DNA of 64,000 bases, taken from assembly GCF_964019385.1 (NCBI RefSeq), contig NC_088643.1, positions 45,606,678-45,670,677 on the forward strand, in the 5' to 3' direction. Shown here piece by piece: positions 37,031 through 50,294 of the stretch (within the stretch, counting starts at the first letter, position 1; each line of letters opens with the position of its first letter). Source of the stretch: Sycon ciliatum. Its lineage: Eukaryota; Porifera; Calcarea; Leucosolenida; Sycettidae. The notes under the pieces were generated by a model. The model saw only the letters and a program-made list of their open reading frames with translations, made no database searches and was not told the DNA's origin. The translations under genes were made by a program, and so were the position numbers.

Positions 37031-37630
37031 TAGCCCTTTCCCAAAGATGCTCGCCACTTTTTTCGCAACTTTTCGTTGTTTAGGAAGAAATCGCAACCTT
37101 CGCAACTTTCTTCATTTTCGCGAACTATTTCGCAACTTTTCCGCAATTGGCGCCATGGCATGGGGTCAAACGGTCAAGTCACCGACTCACCGACTACATG
37201 TCGGACAAATGCAAACTCGTACTCGCTCATTTCTCGCCTGCCTTCAGACTGATTTCAGAGAAACAGTAGATCAACGGTAGTTGTGATAATGTGCACTGAA
37301 GTAATAGTTCCCTTTTCCTTGCACTGGAATGATGTACATGTACATGTAGGATACATGCAACAGGCTACTGGCACTGTGTAAAGTGGTGGTTCACCGCAGG
37401 AAGGGGTGTAGATCTACGAGTTTGCTGTCGATGCACCGTAAGTTCTGCTATTTCTACTCCCTTTTGTGTAGTTTTTTTGCACTAGAACTCTCCAATTCTA
37501 GGTTGCGATATTAGCAACTTTTGAGCTTTTTCTGAAAATATGGATGCGATTTCAGCAACTAGCACTTGTTTTGGCACGGTTGCGAAAAGCATAAGTTGCG
37601 AAAAATTATGGCATCTTTGGGAAAGGGCTA
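37031..37630. mobile_element. hAT-like MITE (600 bp), TAGCCCTTTCCC ends
   Basis: Ends TAGCCCTTTCCCAAAGATGC and its exact reverse complement. 8-bp flanks CTCACGGA and CTCATGGA differ at one base. Subterminal TTCGCAACTTT repeats are clustered near both ends. Confidence 0.85.
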
Positions 37631-37667
37631 CTCATGGAAGGATCCATGGGCTTGACGCATCTGTTAA

Positions 37668-38538
37668 AGGGGAAGTTAAGGCAAAAATTAAAATTTCACC
37701 AGTTGTAGTCTTCGGGGTGCTGAGTCGAATGGTCTTGGTCCGAGAAAGCTGAGACGCTCCCTTCCTACTTGAATCCCAATCGAACTCGCGCACTTCCACC
37801 GAAACTGGGTGACTGCGCCCTACTAGATGGGGATTTGTATGCAAAATGTCACTAAAAGCGCCATTTCGTTCTTATAAAAGCACGGATGACCGCGATTGGC
37901 CCATATGTTGTACTCTTTTGGACGCTGAGTCGACTGGTTTTGGCCCGAAAAGGCTGCGATGCAGCGTTCCTCCTTTATTCCCAATCAAACATGGTTGAAC
38001 AAGCAGTCACGTGCTCCCGGGTGCCCAAATCACCTGGTCACCACGCCAGCAGGCGACAACTAACAGTTACTTTCACACCAAGGTTCAACTCGAGTTCAAC
38101 TCAAGTGACAGGACTGCACCCAAAAAAGGTCAAACAGGCTAGTAAGTTGTACCCTGCAGGCACGGTGACCAGGTGACTGGTGTACGCAGGAGCACGTGAC
38201 CGCTTCTTCAACCATGTTCGATTGGGAATAAAGGAGGAACGCTGCATCGCAGCCTTTTCGGACCAAAATCAATCGACTCAGCGTCCAAAAGACTACAACA
38301 TATGGGCCAATCGCGGTCATCCATGCTTTTATAAGAACGAAATGGCGCTTTTAGTGGCATTTTGCATAAAAATCCCCATCTAGTAGGGCGCAGTCACCCA
38401 GTTTCGGTGGAAGTGCGCGAGTTCGATTGGGATTCAAGTAGGAAGGGAGGGTTTCAGCTTCCTCGGACCACGACCATTCGACTCAGCACCCCGAAGACTA
38501 CAACTGGTGAAATTTTAATTTTTGCCTTAACTTCCCCT
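37668..38538. mobile_element. TTAA-flanked foldback element, copy 2
   Basis: 871 bp; same arms as 4187-5036 with a slightly longer spacer (a duplicated AGTTCAACTC). Flanked by perfect TTAA on both sides (37664-37667 and 38539-38542). Ends AGGGGAAGTTAAGGC and GCCTTAACTTCCCCT. Confidence 0.85.
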
Positions 38539-38734
38539 TTAATGAAATCCAGGCAGAAGAGCCAACAAAAGGCATCTCAATATTATTACAACGTATCAGA
38601 GTAAGAACAAGTGCGCAAGCGCAGCACATTTTTCCACAAGCATCAGCTATATTTTTCTTATCTAGATTCTAGAGCCATCCCCCCCCCCCCCCCCCCACCA
38701 CTCATTATACAATCATGCATGTATTACAATGATT

Positions 38735-38999
38735 TGAAACTCGGATGTTGAGCCATAAATATATGTAAAAGAGAAAAGGACATATGGATACGAGTTAAGA
38801 GTAACTCTCCATCACTGTAACATGATACTATATACAGTCAGAAACGGAGATGTGTTGAAGTTAGGTGTCAGGACGTCGAATGTCTCAGTACTCTGTCAGT
38901 TTTGTGCCTAGTTATTGCACTTTCTGACTGTATATAGTATCATGTTACAGTGATGGAGAGTTACTCTTAACTCGTATCCATATGTCCTTTTCTCTTTTA
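38735..38999 (+). mobile_element. palindromic retroposon-like element, copy e
   Basis: Head TGAAACTCGGATGTTGAGCC, arms of about 80 bp (GGATACGAGTTAAGAGTAAC with its complement), tail GTCCTTTTCTCTTTTA. The 17-bp direct repeat CATGTATTACAATGATT flanks it exactly (38718-38734 and 39000-39016). Confidence 0.8.
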
Positions 39000-39300
39000 C
39001 ATGTATTACAATGATTGTGAATGTTTACCCGATAACAATAATTACTAATCATGTTGCCACATGGGCGAAAACAAAAAAACAAAAAACCTGATTATGAACG
39101 TTGTGTTGTATGACTGACAGCAGTGTTCTTGAAGTGCAATGACTATGTACCATAATTATTGTACATGCGCTGTGTCTGTGGTGTACATGTAAGGTAAAGC
39201 TACAATGTAATGGTGTGCATGTACGTGTCATGTACAATAGTACATACTCAATCTGCGGAAAGAACTGTTTCGTCCTTTGTGGGCTCATCACATACATGTA

Positions 39301-39485
39301 CAGTCAACTTTGCTAATAACGACTGCGGATATAACGACAGTTCGCGAATAACGACAGAATTTCCATGCCCAGAGCAAAGTCCCATCCCATTGTAATACAT
39401 ATGAGACTTCGGGTATAACGACACTTCGCCAATAAGGACACCTTTTTGATGCCCCGCCGAGTGTCGTTATAAGCGAAGTTGACTG
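39301..39485. mobile_element. Tc1/mariner (Tigger-like) MITE
   Basis: Left CAGTCAACTTTGCTAATAAC and right (reverse complement) CAGTCAACTTCGCTTATAAC, in TA targets (39299-39300 and 39486-39487). ATAACGACA motifs repeat inside. Confidence 0.85.
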
Positions 39486-39646
39486 TACATGTATGTAGAT
39501 GAGGAGTCTACAGGTTACCTGCAGACCTGATAACATTACAACACATTTTAAAGACTACATTGTAGCTACGATCAAGGTAATAATAATGTACTCTTGCTAC
39601 GATGCATCACTATGGCAGGCCAGAGTAATGACCAGGGGACACTCAT

Positions 39647-41107
39647 GAGGTTACGTTTGGTTGGTCACATTCCCAAATGGGAATCACTTGGAATCACTCG
39701 AAATCATTCTCGCCCGTTTGCCGGGTTGGTCACTGACAAAGTGCGTGAGGTTGGTCCCATTCCAGAATGGGAATCGCTGAGAATGATTCTTTTTGGAGAA
39801 TGATCATTCCACCTCACATGCTGGAATGAGCATTCTCATTCCGGAATCAAAAATGAAAATGGTTGCCACGAGCCAAACAATGTAGCATCAGGTTCAAGTG
39901 CCTCAAATCATGCACTCAGAAGTACCTTGACTCTCTCAAGGAAACTAGAGTCAGGTAAAAGAGAAGAGAGCCGCCGTTCCACAACCACATCATGGAATTG
40001 TTATGTCAAGTGATTCCTAGTTGATTCTGGCGCGTTTGTTTGGTCAGTTGATTCTTACCCATTCCCATTCCAGAATGGTTGTCATTGACATTCTGACTCT
40101 GAAAATTCCATGATTTCGTTGTGGAACGGCGGCTCTCTTCTCTTTTACCTGACTCTAGTTTCCATGAGAGAGCCAAGGTACTTCTGAGTGCATGATTTGA
40201 GGCACTTGAACCTGATGCTACATTGTTTGGCTCGTGGCAACCATTATCATTTTTGATTCCGGAATGAGTATTCTCAGGTTGCGTTTGGTTGGGCATTTTC
40301 AGAATGTAAATGACAACCATTCTGGAATGGGAATCGGCAAGAATCACCTGACCAAACTAACCCGGCAGAATCAATTAGGAATCACTTGACATAACCGTGA
40401 ATTCCATGATGTCGTTGTGGAACGGCGGCTGTCTTTTCTTTTACCCGCTTCTAGTTTCCTGAGAGAGTCATGGTACTTCTGAGTGCATGATTTGAGGCAC
40501 TTGAACCTGTTGCTACATTGTTTGGCTCGTGGCAGCCATTATCATTTTTGATTCCGGAATGAGAATGCTCATTCCAGCATGTGAGGTGGAATGATCATTC
40601 TCCAAAAAGAATCATTCTCAGCGATTCCCATTCTGGAATCATGTGGAATGTGACCAACCTAACGCACTTTTTTGACCAACCAAACGGGCGAGAATGATTC
40701 CGAGTGATTCCAAGTGATTCCCATTTGGGAATGTGACCAACCAAACGTAACCTCATTCCAGCATGTGAGGTGGAATGATCATTCTCCAAATAGAATCATT
40801 CTCAGCGATTCCCATTCTGGAATGGGACCAACCTAATGCACCTTTTTGACCAACCAAACGGGCAAGAATGATTCCGAGTGACTCCAAGTGATTCCCATTT
40901 GGGAATGTGACTAACCAAACCTAACCTAAGGAAACTAGAGTCGGGTAAAAGAGAAGAGAGCCGCCATTCCACAACGACATCATGGAATTGTTATGTCAAG
41001 TGATTCCTAGTTGATTCTGGCGCGTTTGTTTGGTCAGGTGATTCTTACCCATTCCCATTCCAGAATGGTTGTCATTTACATTCTGATGCCCAACCAAACG
41101 CAACCTC
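39647..41107. mobile_element. 1.46-kb composite palindrome, GAGGTTRCGTTTGGTTGG ends
   Basis: Outer ends GAGGTTACGTTTGGTTGG and (reverse complement) GAGGTTGCGTTTGGTTGG. Inside are several direct and inverted copies of one unit, marked by GAATGATTC motifs and by AGAGAAGAGAGCCGCC at about 39960, 40130 (inverted), 40420 (inverted) and 40955. Probably repeated insertion of one MITE into itself, or a foldback amplified in place. Confidence 0.7.
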
Positions 41108-42560
41108 AATGTAAACTGCATGTATAAGAAGGTATTTAAAAACAACAACAAAAAACAATTGTTGTCCCTCACGCGGACGTGCGACTAGTTGTTGGAGGTG
41201 ACAACGTTGGGAATAGCTACTGGCGCTCAGCATCTGATTAGCACAACTTCATGAGCGACTCTGACTCACGCTGCCACCTGGGGCTTCACGAGGTGTTTGT
41301 CGCGCTGCAAATGGAGGATCTCTGCAAGTTTGTTTCCCTGGTGATGGTTTTGCCTGGAGAGCACAATAAGGTGGTGCTTTTCACTTTTTCAGGCACAATC
41401 TTCCTCAGCCTACTCAAGCTCAGGTGATGAGGGGTGAATTCCCCGAAACGCTGTGTATTGAGCAGGGAGTGGTGCCTTCTTGATCTTGTAGGTTTGCTGA
41501 GTGGAAGGTGTGACGTGCTCCTCGTGTGCTCCGGATGGCAGTCGTAAGTCAGTCAAGTGTCAAGTTCAGCAGGAAGTGTGTGTTCCACATACATGTACTT
41601 AGTAAGAGCAACCAACTTCATCACTAACCGCCGAAGTCGCCACTTCTTAAGTTAGTTCGTAAAAACAAAGGTATTGAAAAAGAAAAAAAGTACCTTTCAT
41701 GGAGCCGGCTGGGACGTCACACGGGTAAGTTTCCCTGGTCAGCTTTTTCAGTGGCATTATTCACAAGTGGGCTAGTTCCAGGGCACAACTGACAAAGACT
41801 AGAACAAGTTCTTATATGGAAGTAGAATTCGATGGTGAGGTGTTAGTTTACAAGTGCCTACCGCACTGCTAACCAGGCACGTTTTCTAGATAATGAGGTG
41901 ATTACAGCATACTGTTACGGGCATTCACACAGTGTGAACGTCTTCGGCGCCAACAGGTGCCAACTGTAAGATCTGGCTCCGGTCATGTGGAAGCGGGTTG
42001 TCTGATTGAGCTGTACCGTACTAGTAACGCACAGCTGCAGGGCTCTCCTCTAATGCTAGTACCAACGTGTGTGTATTGTGGTCCCGGTGTACAGGCGGTC
42101 TCCTTATTCCAGGGTCATTTGACTAGAAATACCATCAAAGGATCCTAGTTGCAGTGGTCTTCTGGGATAGGTGGTCGCCTTATCCGAGTGGTCGCCTTAT
42201 CCGAGTGGTCGCCGTGACAGGTTATACTGCACAGTCAACATGGAATATACATGTAACAACAACTCATACTCGGGAAAGCAACAGATTTTCTGACCAAGCA
42301 ACCACGTGACTTTATCCTCTTTTTCGCAAGGTTGACTGCATACATGTACGTTCTAATTTCTTTATCTTGATACAGAGGGGAAAATATACCTACTTCGAAG
42401 TACATTCAATATCATCTAGCCGTGGTTGGCTATAAAAACCCTGCAATCGCCACGCAAAGTGGTCATTGGCTACCCCAGCCATGTATTGCTTGGAATAAAA
42501 TAAAATAAAAATAAAATAAATTGTGGTCAGCTAGGTTTCCTCACAGTCCATTTCGCACCC
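41108..42560. other. no gene; one short tandem repeat
   Basis: A 17-bp unit GGTCGCCTTATCCGAGT repeats at about 42165-42215. Bases 41460-41660 are related to 56885-57180 (CGCCGAAGTCGCCAC and flanking text), a dispersed repeat. Confidence 0.45.
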
Positions 42561-42569
42561 CCCCCCCCC

Positions 42570-42922
<353 letters not shown>

Positions 42923-44748
42923 CGCACAGAAACCTCTCACACAGATAATGAACAAGGCTGTCGTCGAGGATCTTCCTAACGTGAAACTCAGAGTCAGTCA
43001 GAGTCATGACTGATGTAACTGTTCGTCGTCCTATTGCTGCTTGAACAACCGAACACTGAGCTCGAAACAGCCAGCTGTCCGGAGATTGAACAACGGTCTA
43101 CATGAATCGCTATTATTTATACAGGACTGGCACCCTTAGGCCCTGTGGAATTGCCTTTCCCAGCTCTTAGTTCTTGCTTCCTCGTCAAGTGAAGTACAGC
43201 CAACAAGAGGGGCCGGCAAAAAATATTATTAGTGGCGCCGGCATGCGAACGCGGATTCATTTATCAGGCTGTGACCTGGTTATGTTCACCTACTTCAAAA
43301 CCGGTTTCATATTCGCAGTTGGTACCTCAGAAACTAGTTATGGATAGGCAGGGGAGAGAATGAAAGGGATTGGAACGCACAGTTTTCAGTTTTGTAGTCT
43401 GCGCGTAGTTTGCAGTACAACAGAAACAGAGTCCCACTGTCAGTTTGCCATCAGTCGGGTCACTCCTAGTTCTAGCCAGTCACCACCACCACTACCCCGC
43501 GCCCCCACCCCCCCCCCCCGCACCCCACCCCCGCACCCCACCCACCCCGCACCCCCCCCCCCCCCCGCACGCCACCCCGCCCCCATATACATGTACAATC
43601 CGGTACAATTTATTATAATTATTCTTTTACTAGGGAATTCCCAACAGGCGGCATCGCCTTCTTACATGGAACCCTAAGAACGTATTGATGGATGATCGAA
43701 ATTCAGCAGGTGAATTAGAAAGGCTGCGGTAAGCAGGTGGCAGTGCATTCTACCGGTCAGCGCCTACGTAAGAAATTGCGCTGAAACCATAGCGTGTGCT
43801 AGCAGGGGGTAAAACAAGCGTGGCAGACACCTGACCACGGGTAATAATGGCAGCAGTGTGAGCACCGTGAGCACAAGTGTAGTGTATGATCTACATGTAC
43901 ACCAACGCATGCTATGTTGTTGTATTCTTTTATTTAATTAAAAATAATCTTATTTCAATTCGCTCAGGGCACAGGCAATACTATGGTCGGTCAAGCTGCC
44001 CCTGCCTCTTCCCCACTCCGGCCATTCCTTATTTCTCATCGCTGCCTTGCTGTTTTGTACCGTCAAACGGAGTGTGTTTTTTTGTAAAAAAACAAAAACA
44101 AAAAACTGCCTTCTCACCGGAGAGAGAATTCTCCGATTCCTACCAAAACGAGAAATCTGCGATATGAATATGTATGAGAAAGATATGAGAAAAATGAATA
44201 ATGATGATGTCGGATTACGATAGTTTAGTCGTTATGCGAGATTTCCCTGACGATTACAGATACTAAAGAGTTTCTGGAGGCAAATGTCCAGAAAAGATGC
44301 GAGAACAAAATACAGCGTTCCTGAAGGCAATGGTGCACATAAATAGAGCATAAGGCAATGGTGCAGAAAAGAGGTGAGCTTACAAACAAGGCAATCGTGC
44401 AGAAAAAGAGGGAACTGAATAACTAGCGGTTCTAGAGGCTAAGACACAAAGAAGTGGGACAAGCGACTCAATACAGTGTCAGATGTGGGGAGAGGGAAGT
44501 GAGAGGAGAGCCTTTCCCTGCTTGTCGCCTCTCCTGAAACGGCGAGAATTGACACCTAGGCCAAACCAGATAGCTACGGTTTTTCATGGCTCCCTGAGCC
44601 AAATTCGCTCGTTCTTGAATCTTGATGATGTATCCTTGTTGATTACTGCTGATATTGTGTAGCAGTCGTTAACGCGTTCCAAGCGTTCCTAGTGATTTCT
44701 ATTTCATGCTTTTCAGTGTCTGAGACTTCATTCACTTTTTTCTCTTTC
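42923..44748. other. no gene seen
   Basis: No supported exon; the C-rich tract at 43495-43585 is annotated separately. Confidence 0.45.
43495..43585 (-). repeat. C-rich tract, G-quadruplex candidate on the minus strand
   Basis: About 90 bp of C runs (4 to 14 long) broken by GCA or A. The minus strand has many runs of four or more G within short spacing. Confidence 0.6.
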
Positions 44749-44760
44749 TTTTCTTCTTCT

Positions 44761-45104
44761 ATAAGAAAGAAAAAGGACCAACGAGCTAAAAGTTACGCTT
44801 CAATGTCCACTAACATCACCAGTTACTAAATAATCAGCTCATGCGATATTAAACATTGCACGACACTTCGATAACTTAGAACTTTCCAAGTTGGAAGGCA
44901 GTTGGAGTGCGCATCCAAGATGTGCTAGAGCCATTAGCCAGTTAGTTGTAGAACGTCAGTATCGTCGGTCAGTGTCTTGCAATGTTATCGCATGAGCTGA
45001 TTGTTTAGTAACTGGTGGTATTAGTGGACATTGTAGCGTAACGTTTAGCTGTTTGGTCCTTTTTCTTTCTTATAAATTAATCCGTGGCTCTCCATCCGAG
45101 TCCA
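44761..45104 (-). mobile_element. palindromic retroposon-like element, copy c
   Basis: Reverse orientation: the head ATGGACTCGGATGGAGAGCC lies at the right end and the tail TTTTTCTTTCTTAT at the left. TTTTCTTCTTCT flanks both sides (44749-44760 and 45105-45116). The arms hold ATCGCATGAGCTGATTGTTT, shared with copies a and b. Confidence 0.75.
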
Positions 45105-45116
45105 TTTTCTTCTTCT

Positions 45117-46134
45117 TTGTAGGAAATTGGGTGGTCACTGTTTCTTGCATGCATACCTTCATTTGCTGTTGCTCCATGCCTTCTTTTGATGGTTGCTGTT
45201 GCTAATTTGTCACTGATTGGAATAGATAAAAAGATTCGCCCAGTTCCAAGTGATTCGGAGGTTCCTTCCTGTTCTCACAATATCTAGAGCTTGAATATTT
45301 AAAGATATTGTGTCCAGAAAGTTATACTTCAAGTAAGAGTAATAAGCTCCTGGGAACCAAAAGTAAATTTTACTTTGTAGCTCTTGTGTGTCGGTGAACC
45401 TTTGAATGCTGTACACCGGCAGCAGCAGCAGCACCGCCAAGTACAATGTGCAGCTGTACACAGTACAGTGTACATGGTATGCACGAGGCCAGCCGGCTAC
45501 ACACCTTTCCACTGGTAACAATCATTACGAAGTGGCAGCTGTATTCCAACTAGCACCTCTACTCGACTGGCGCCAAGTGAAAACTGGTGCGATGCTTGTT
45601 ACGCGGAGCACTGCTCGCACCTGCAAACTGACATCCTGGCGCCAGTTAGTGGCTACAAAAAGGGGATACGGTTCTATGGCTGAAGTATCGCTCATCCCAA
45701 CTCACTTTCGCTATGAGGAGCTGATGTCTGTGAGTTACCAGATCACCAGCAAGAGGAAGGGCAACTTCAACTCAAGAACAACAACGTCACTCACTGCCAG
45801 CTACCGACCAGCAGTCCTTTCGCAGTTTCGACTCGTCATCTCTGTTCGTCCTGGCAACTGAACAAGTGCGCAACTTCTGTTCCGCAGGCTGTTGACTTTC
45901 AAGGTTGCTGCAGCTCCTGCCGGATTTCAAACTCGGTTGCTCCAGGAACAGCCGTCGCTTCTAGACTACAGCTCCGACTTGTCACGAACAGCAACGTGAT
46001 GGTAAGGAGTCTAATGCCGTGACTGTTCGTAAGTTCGAGGAAAATCAGGGAAAAGTCCGAAGAAGAAATAGACTACCATAACACCACCAGGACTCTTGCA
46101 AATCGGGGACCCTACACAACGTCTTGTAGCTGCC
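45117..46134. other. no gene supported
   Basis: A plus-strand frame at 45406-45861 (151 codons) is the longest non-repetitive one here. It has no recognisable domain, signal or splice context, and is left uncalled. Confidence 0.4.
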
Positions 46135-46824
46135 ATGGGTTCTGACCAGCAATGCCCTACCACTATGGGTTTTGACCAGCAATACCCTACCACTATGAGT
46201 TCTGACCAGCAATACCCTACCACTATGGGTTCTGACCAGCAATGCCCTACCACTATGGGTTTTGACCAGCAATACCCTACCACTATGGGTTTTGACCAGC
46301 AATACCCTACCACTATGGGTTCTGACCAGCAATGCCCTACCACTATGGGTTCTGACCAGCAATGCCCTACCACTATGGGTTTTGACCAGCAATGCCCTAC
46401 CACTATGGGTTCTGACCAGCAATGCCCTACCACTATGGGTTCTGACCAGCAATGCCCTACCACTATGGGTTCTGACCAGCAATGCCCTACCACTATGGGT
46501 TCTGACCAGCAATGCCCTACCACTATGGGTTTTGACCAGCAATGCCCTACCACTATGGGTTTTGACCAGCAATGCCCTACCACTATGGGTTTTGACCAGC
46601 AATGCCCTACCACTATGGGTTTTGACCAGCAATGCCCTACCACTATGGGTTTTGACCAGCAATGCCCTACCACTATGGGTTTTGACCAGCAATGCCCTAC
46701 CACTATGGGTTTTGACCAGCAATGCCCTACCACTATGGGTTTTGACCAGCAATGCCCTACCACTATGGGTTTTGACCAGCAATGCCCTACCACTATGGGT
46801 TCTGACCAGCAATGCCCTACCACT
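46135..46824. repeat. 30-bp minisatellite, 23 copies
   Basis: Unit ATGGGTTYTGACCAGCAATR... repeated 23 times in perfect 30-bp register. Only two positions vary repeatedly (TCT/TTT and TGC/TAC). Because 30 is a multiple of three and the unit lacks stops, several frames stay open on both strands. Confidence 0.97.
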
Positions 46825-46859
46825 AAAGTATAGTATAGTGTAGTTAGTCGTCATTCCAG

Positions 46860-47036
46860 CAGAGACGGTAGAGGCGGTAGAGGCGGTAGAGGCGGTAGAG
46901 GCGGTAGAGGCGGTAGAGGCGGTAGAGGCGGTAGAGACGGTAGAGGCGGTAGAGACGGTAGAGACGGTAGAGACGGTAGAGACGGTAGAGACGGAAGAGA
47001 CGGTAGAGACGGTAGAGACGGAAGAGATGGTAGAGA
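46860..47036. repeat. 9-bp minisatellite, ~19 copies
   Basis: Units GGTAGAGGC and GGTAGAGAC; the GGC type clusters left and the GAC type right. Begins about 35 bp after the 30-bp array. Confidence 0.95.
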
Positions 47037-47360
47037 CGATTTCATGGGTAAGCACTGTCCGTACTTCTCCTAACCATGATTTTCTCGGCTTACTTCTCTT
47101 TCCCCAAAGTGCTGCACACAATCATGTGAATACAGTCGCGTTTTATGTTGGCACGCATTGCTGTTATGTCGCTTCCTGATTCAATGGACTCAGGAGTGAT
47201 GTGTACCCCCCCTCCCATCTCTCTCTGAATTTTAAATTTTGGTGGTCGGGTTCCGAATGGCTAGAACTTCCCTGTTGTTTTTCTGAGTTCAGCCATCAAG
47301 CCAAGAAGAAAAAAAACACTTGCTGAACTCTTACAATTCTCTCACGCACGCGTGTGCACA

Positions 47361-47367
<7 letters not shown>

Positions 47368-47434
<67 letters not shown>
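47368..47434. repeat. (CA)n microsatellite
   Basis: About 67 bp of CA directly adjoining the 3' tail of the LINE fragment. Confidence 0.95.
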
Positions 47435-48195
<761 letters not shown>

Positions 48196-48221
48196 GCACA
48201 CAGTTTGGAAAATGAGTTGAT

Positions 48222-48451
48222 AGTGCATTGAAGCGAATGGCTAGCCTAGGGCACCATATCAAGCATAATTACGGTATGAAATTAGCCAGGAAACACTGTC
48301 CAAAGGACTAGATGGGCCTCATCCTACTGCTTTGTGCTTAGTGCATTGAAGCAAATGGCTAGCCTAGGGCACCATATAAAGCATAATTATTAATTACGGT
48401 ATGAAATTAGCCAGGAAACACTATCCAAAGGATGGGCCTCATCCTGCTACC
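48222..48451. repeat. ~112-bp tandem duplication
   Basis: Both copies hold GTGCATTGAAGCRAATGGCT and GGTATGAAATTAGCCAGG. The second has an 8-bp insertion (ATTAATTA) and ends in a poly-C run. Confidence 0.9.
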
Positions 48452-48613
48452 CCCCCCCCCCCCCCACCTACCACGCTGCATGCTTGTGGTGCATACCTCA
48501 ACGATTGCTCACAATGGGGCACTTTTCGTAGTAGGATCTTCATCTCAGCGGTGTGTGGTAGATTTGGTTCTGCTCAGAAAGTAGTAATTGCAGGACTTCT
48601 AAAGGTCTGACAA

Positions 48614-48619
48614 GCCGAA

Positions 48620-48669
<50 letters not shown>

Positions 48670-48686
48670 AATCCCGGGTTTCGGCA
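48614..48686 (+). tRNA. tRNA-Phe (GAA), copy 1
   Basis: Full cloverleaf of 73 nt: acceptor GCCGAAA/TTTCGGC, D arm GCTC/GAGC, anticodon stem TCAGA/TCTGA with loop CTGAAGA (anticodon GAA at about 48647-48649), T arm CCTGG/CCGGG, discriminator A. No intron and no encoded CCA. A pol III terminator T run follows. Relative to the other two copies it has C28-G42 in place of U28-A42, a compensatory pair change that supports function. Confidence 0.97.
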
Positions 48687-48910
48687 TTACTTTTTTCTTT
48701 TTTTCCTCTTACTGTTCAAGAAGGTATTGCTGATCACTATCAGCAAGAGCAAATAAGCTCCCTCGCTTATTTACTCATGGTCTCAGCTGTTGGACAATAT
48801 TCTGCAGTTGGGAGAACAGTTACTGTTACAGTATGAAAAATTAATTTTAAATTAAAAAAGACTATTTACCATCTTCATGCATCAGGACCCAATACACGTA
48901 CCAGTTTCAT

Positions 48911-49430
48911 AACCGCAATCAATAAAACTAGCTGAACCGACATTTGTGTACTTTATTCATGCAATGTAAAAACGGTGGAGACGATGTGCAATAAAACGAT
49001 GAAAATATGAAGAAATGGTGTAGGGAAAAATATGGATTCAAACAAGTTTTCGTACAACACTCATCAGGATATCACGTTGTCTTTCCTTCCTTTCTCCTTT
49101 GTTCATTTCTCGCTTTGATTGTTAAAATTCACACTTGTAAATTTCACTGCTGTTGTTCTTAGTGTTATTTCTCTAACTTAGATTTTCTATAATACGGTTC
49201 AATTTTTGTTTCAGTGTCCTTTAGTACAACGACGATTCCTGATGAGTGTTGTACGAAAACTTGTTTGAATCCATATTTTTCCTACACCATTTCTTCATAT
49301 TTTCATCGTTTTATTGCACATCGTCCGTCTCCACCGTTTTTACATTGCATGAACAAAGTACACAAATGTCGGTTCAGCTAGTTTTATTGATTGCGGTTAT
49401 CAAATTATTGTCTCCTCGCCGTGTGTTTAA
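48911..49430 (-). mobile_element. palindromic retroposon-like element, copy f
   Basis: Arms of about 175 bp (AACCGCAATCAATAAAACTA... with complement) around a loop of about 160 bp. In reverse orientation the head reads ACACGGCGAGGAGACAA, comparable to ACTCGGATGGAGAGCC in the other copies. The 13-bp direct repeat GTACCAGTTTCAT flanks it (48898-48910 and 49431-49443). Confidence 0.7.
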
Positions 49431-49894
49431 GTACCAGTTTCATGCATTCTTTATCAATTTCAAGTAGCAAGCTTGAACTAGCACAAATGTATTGCAGTAT
49501 GGAGATCTCAAGTTTTTTGCTGGCACAGGGCCCAGCTGGCTCCACTACTGAGATTTAATGTTGCATCCCTTAGGTCACGGTTTATTCAAGTCGTTTCTCT
49601 CCCTTTGTGCATGGTATTTCTCCGCTCACCCTTGTGATGCCATTCATCCGTACGTTTCATTGGTTCTTGTAATATTTTGTAATATTGTATTTCACTTGAT
49701 TGAAAATGCATGAACTGGTTTTGTGAAATAACTTCAAAAAATCTGTACCGCAGGCCTTTCCTTACCGAAAGGGTCTATACTGGCATGAAGTATTTCAAAA
49801 CTCATGTGACCAAGAAATCACGCAGGACAGGGTCTTTTCACATAATACTCGGGTGCCCTACAAAGTGATTTCGGAATACATGTACTAGTATTAT

Positions 49895-49921
49895 CAAGAG
49901 TCCATAACCCATGGACTCTTG
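49895..49921. mobile_element. 27-bp CAAGAGT hairpin element
   Basis: CAAGAGTCCAT, loop AACCC, ATGGACTCTTG. GTATTAT lies on each side (49888-49894 and 49922-49928). Confidence 0.7.
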
Positions 49922-49928
49922 GTATTAT

Positions 49929-50287
49929 CAAGAGTGCATAAACAAGAGTATGCAACTGTGGTTATGGGTCAGTGCGCGCCTTCATTACGTAACTAAGTGT
50001 GTGTAGTGTTACTTGCCTTCATCACGCTCTGAAAGCATGCATCCAAACTCTCAATTTCTCGCACGAGCCCATCCGTTTTTGCTCGATTCGTTCCAGTACC
50101 TACACAATCTCTGAATTCTGGCGCGTGAACTCCAGTTCCGTACGAAAGTTCATTTCAAACTGGAGGGAAAGTGCGGTGTTTGATTTTCCGCAGTGCGCGG
50201 ACTGCAGCTGAATGATGTAATGAAGGCAGCGCGCCGCGCATCTGGGATGATCTGGCAAAGTTGCATACTCTTGTTTATGGACTCTTG
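49929..50287. mobile_element. CAAGAGT-family MITE (359 bp)
   Basis: Ends CAAGAGTGCATAAACAAGAG and (reverse complement) CAAGAGTCCATAAACAAGAG, with arms extending through TATGCAACT and inward GCGCGCCTTCATTAC. GTATTAT flanks it (49922-49928 and 50288-50294), sharing the left repeat with the 27-bp hairpin next door. Confidence 0.75.
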
Positions 50288-50294
50288 GTATTAT

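Noticed and set aside
45406-45861. 151-codon plus-strand frame
   Set aside because: No recognisable domain, no splice context, and length achievable by chance in this composition.
46045-47121. 358-codon minus-strand protein with Ser-Thr-Val and SGRALLVKTH repeats
   Set aside because: Spans two minisatellites; all alternative frames are equally open, so openness is uninformative.
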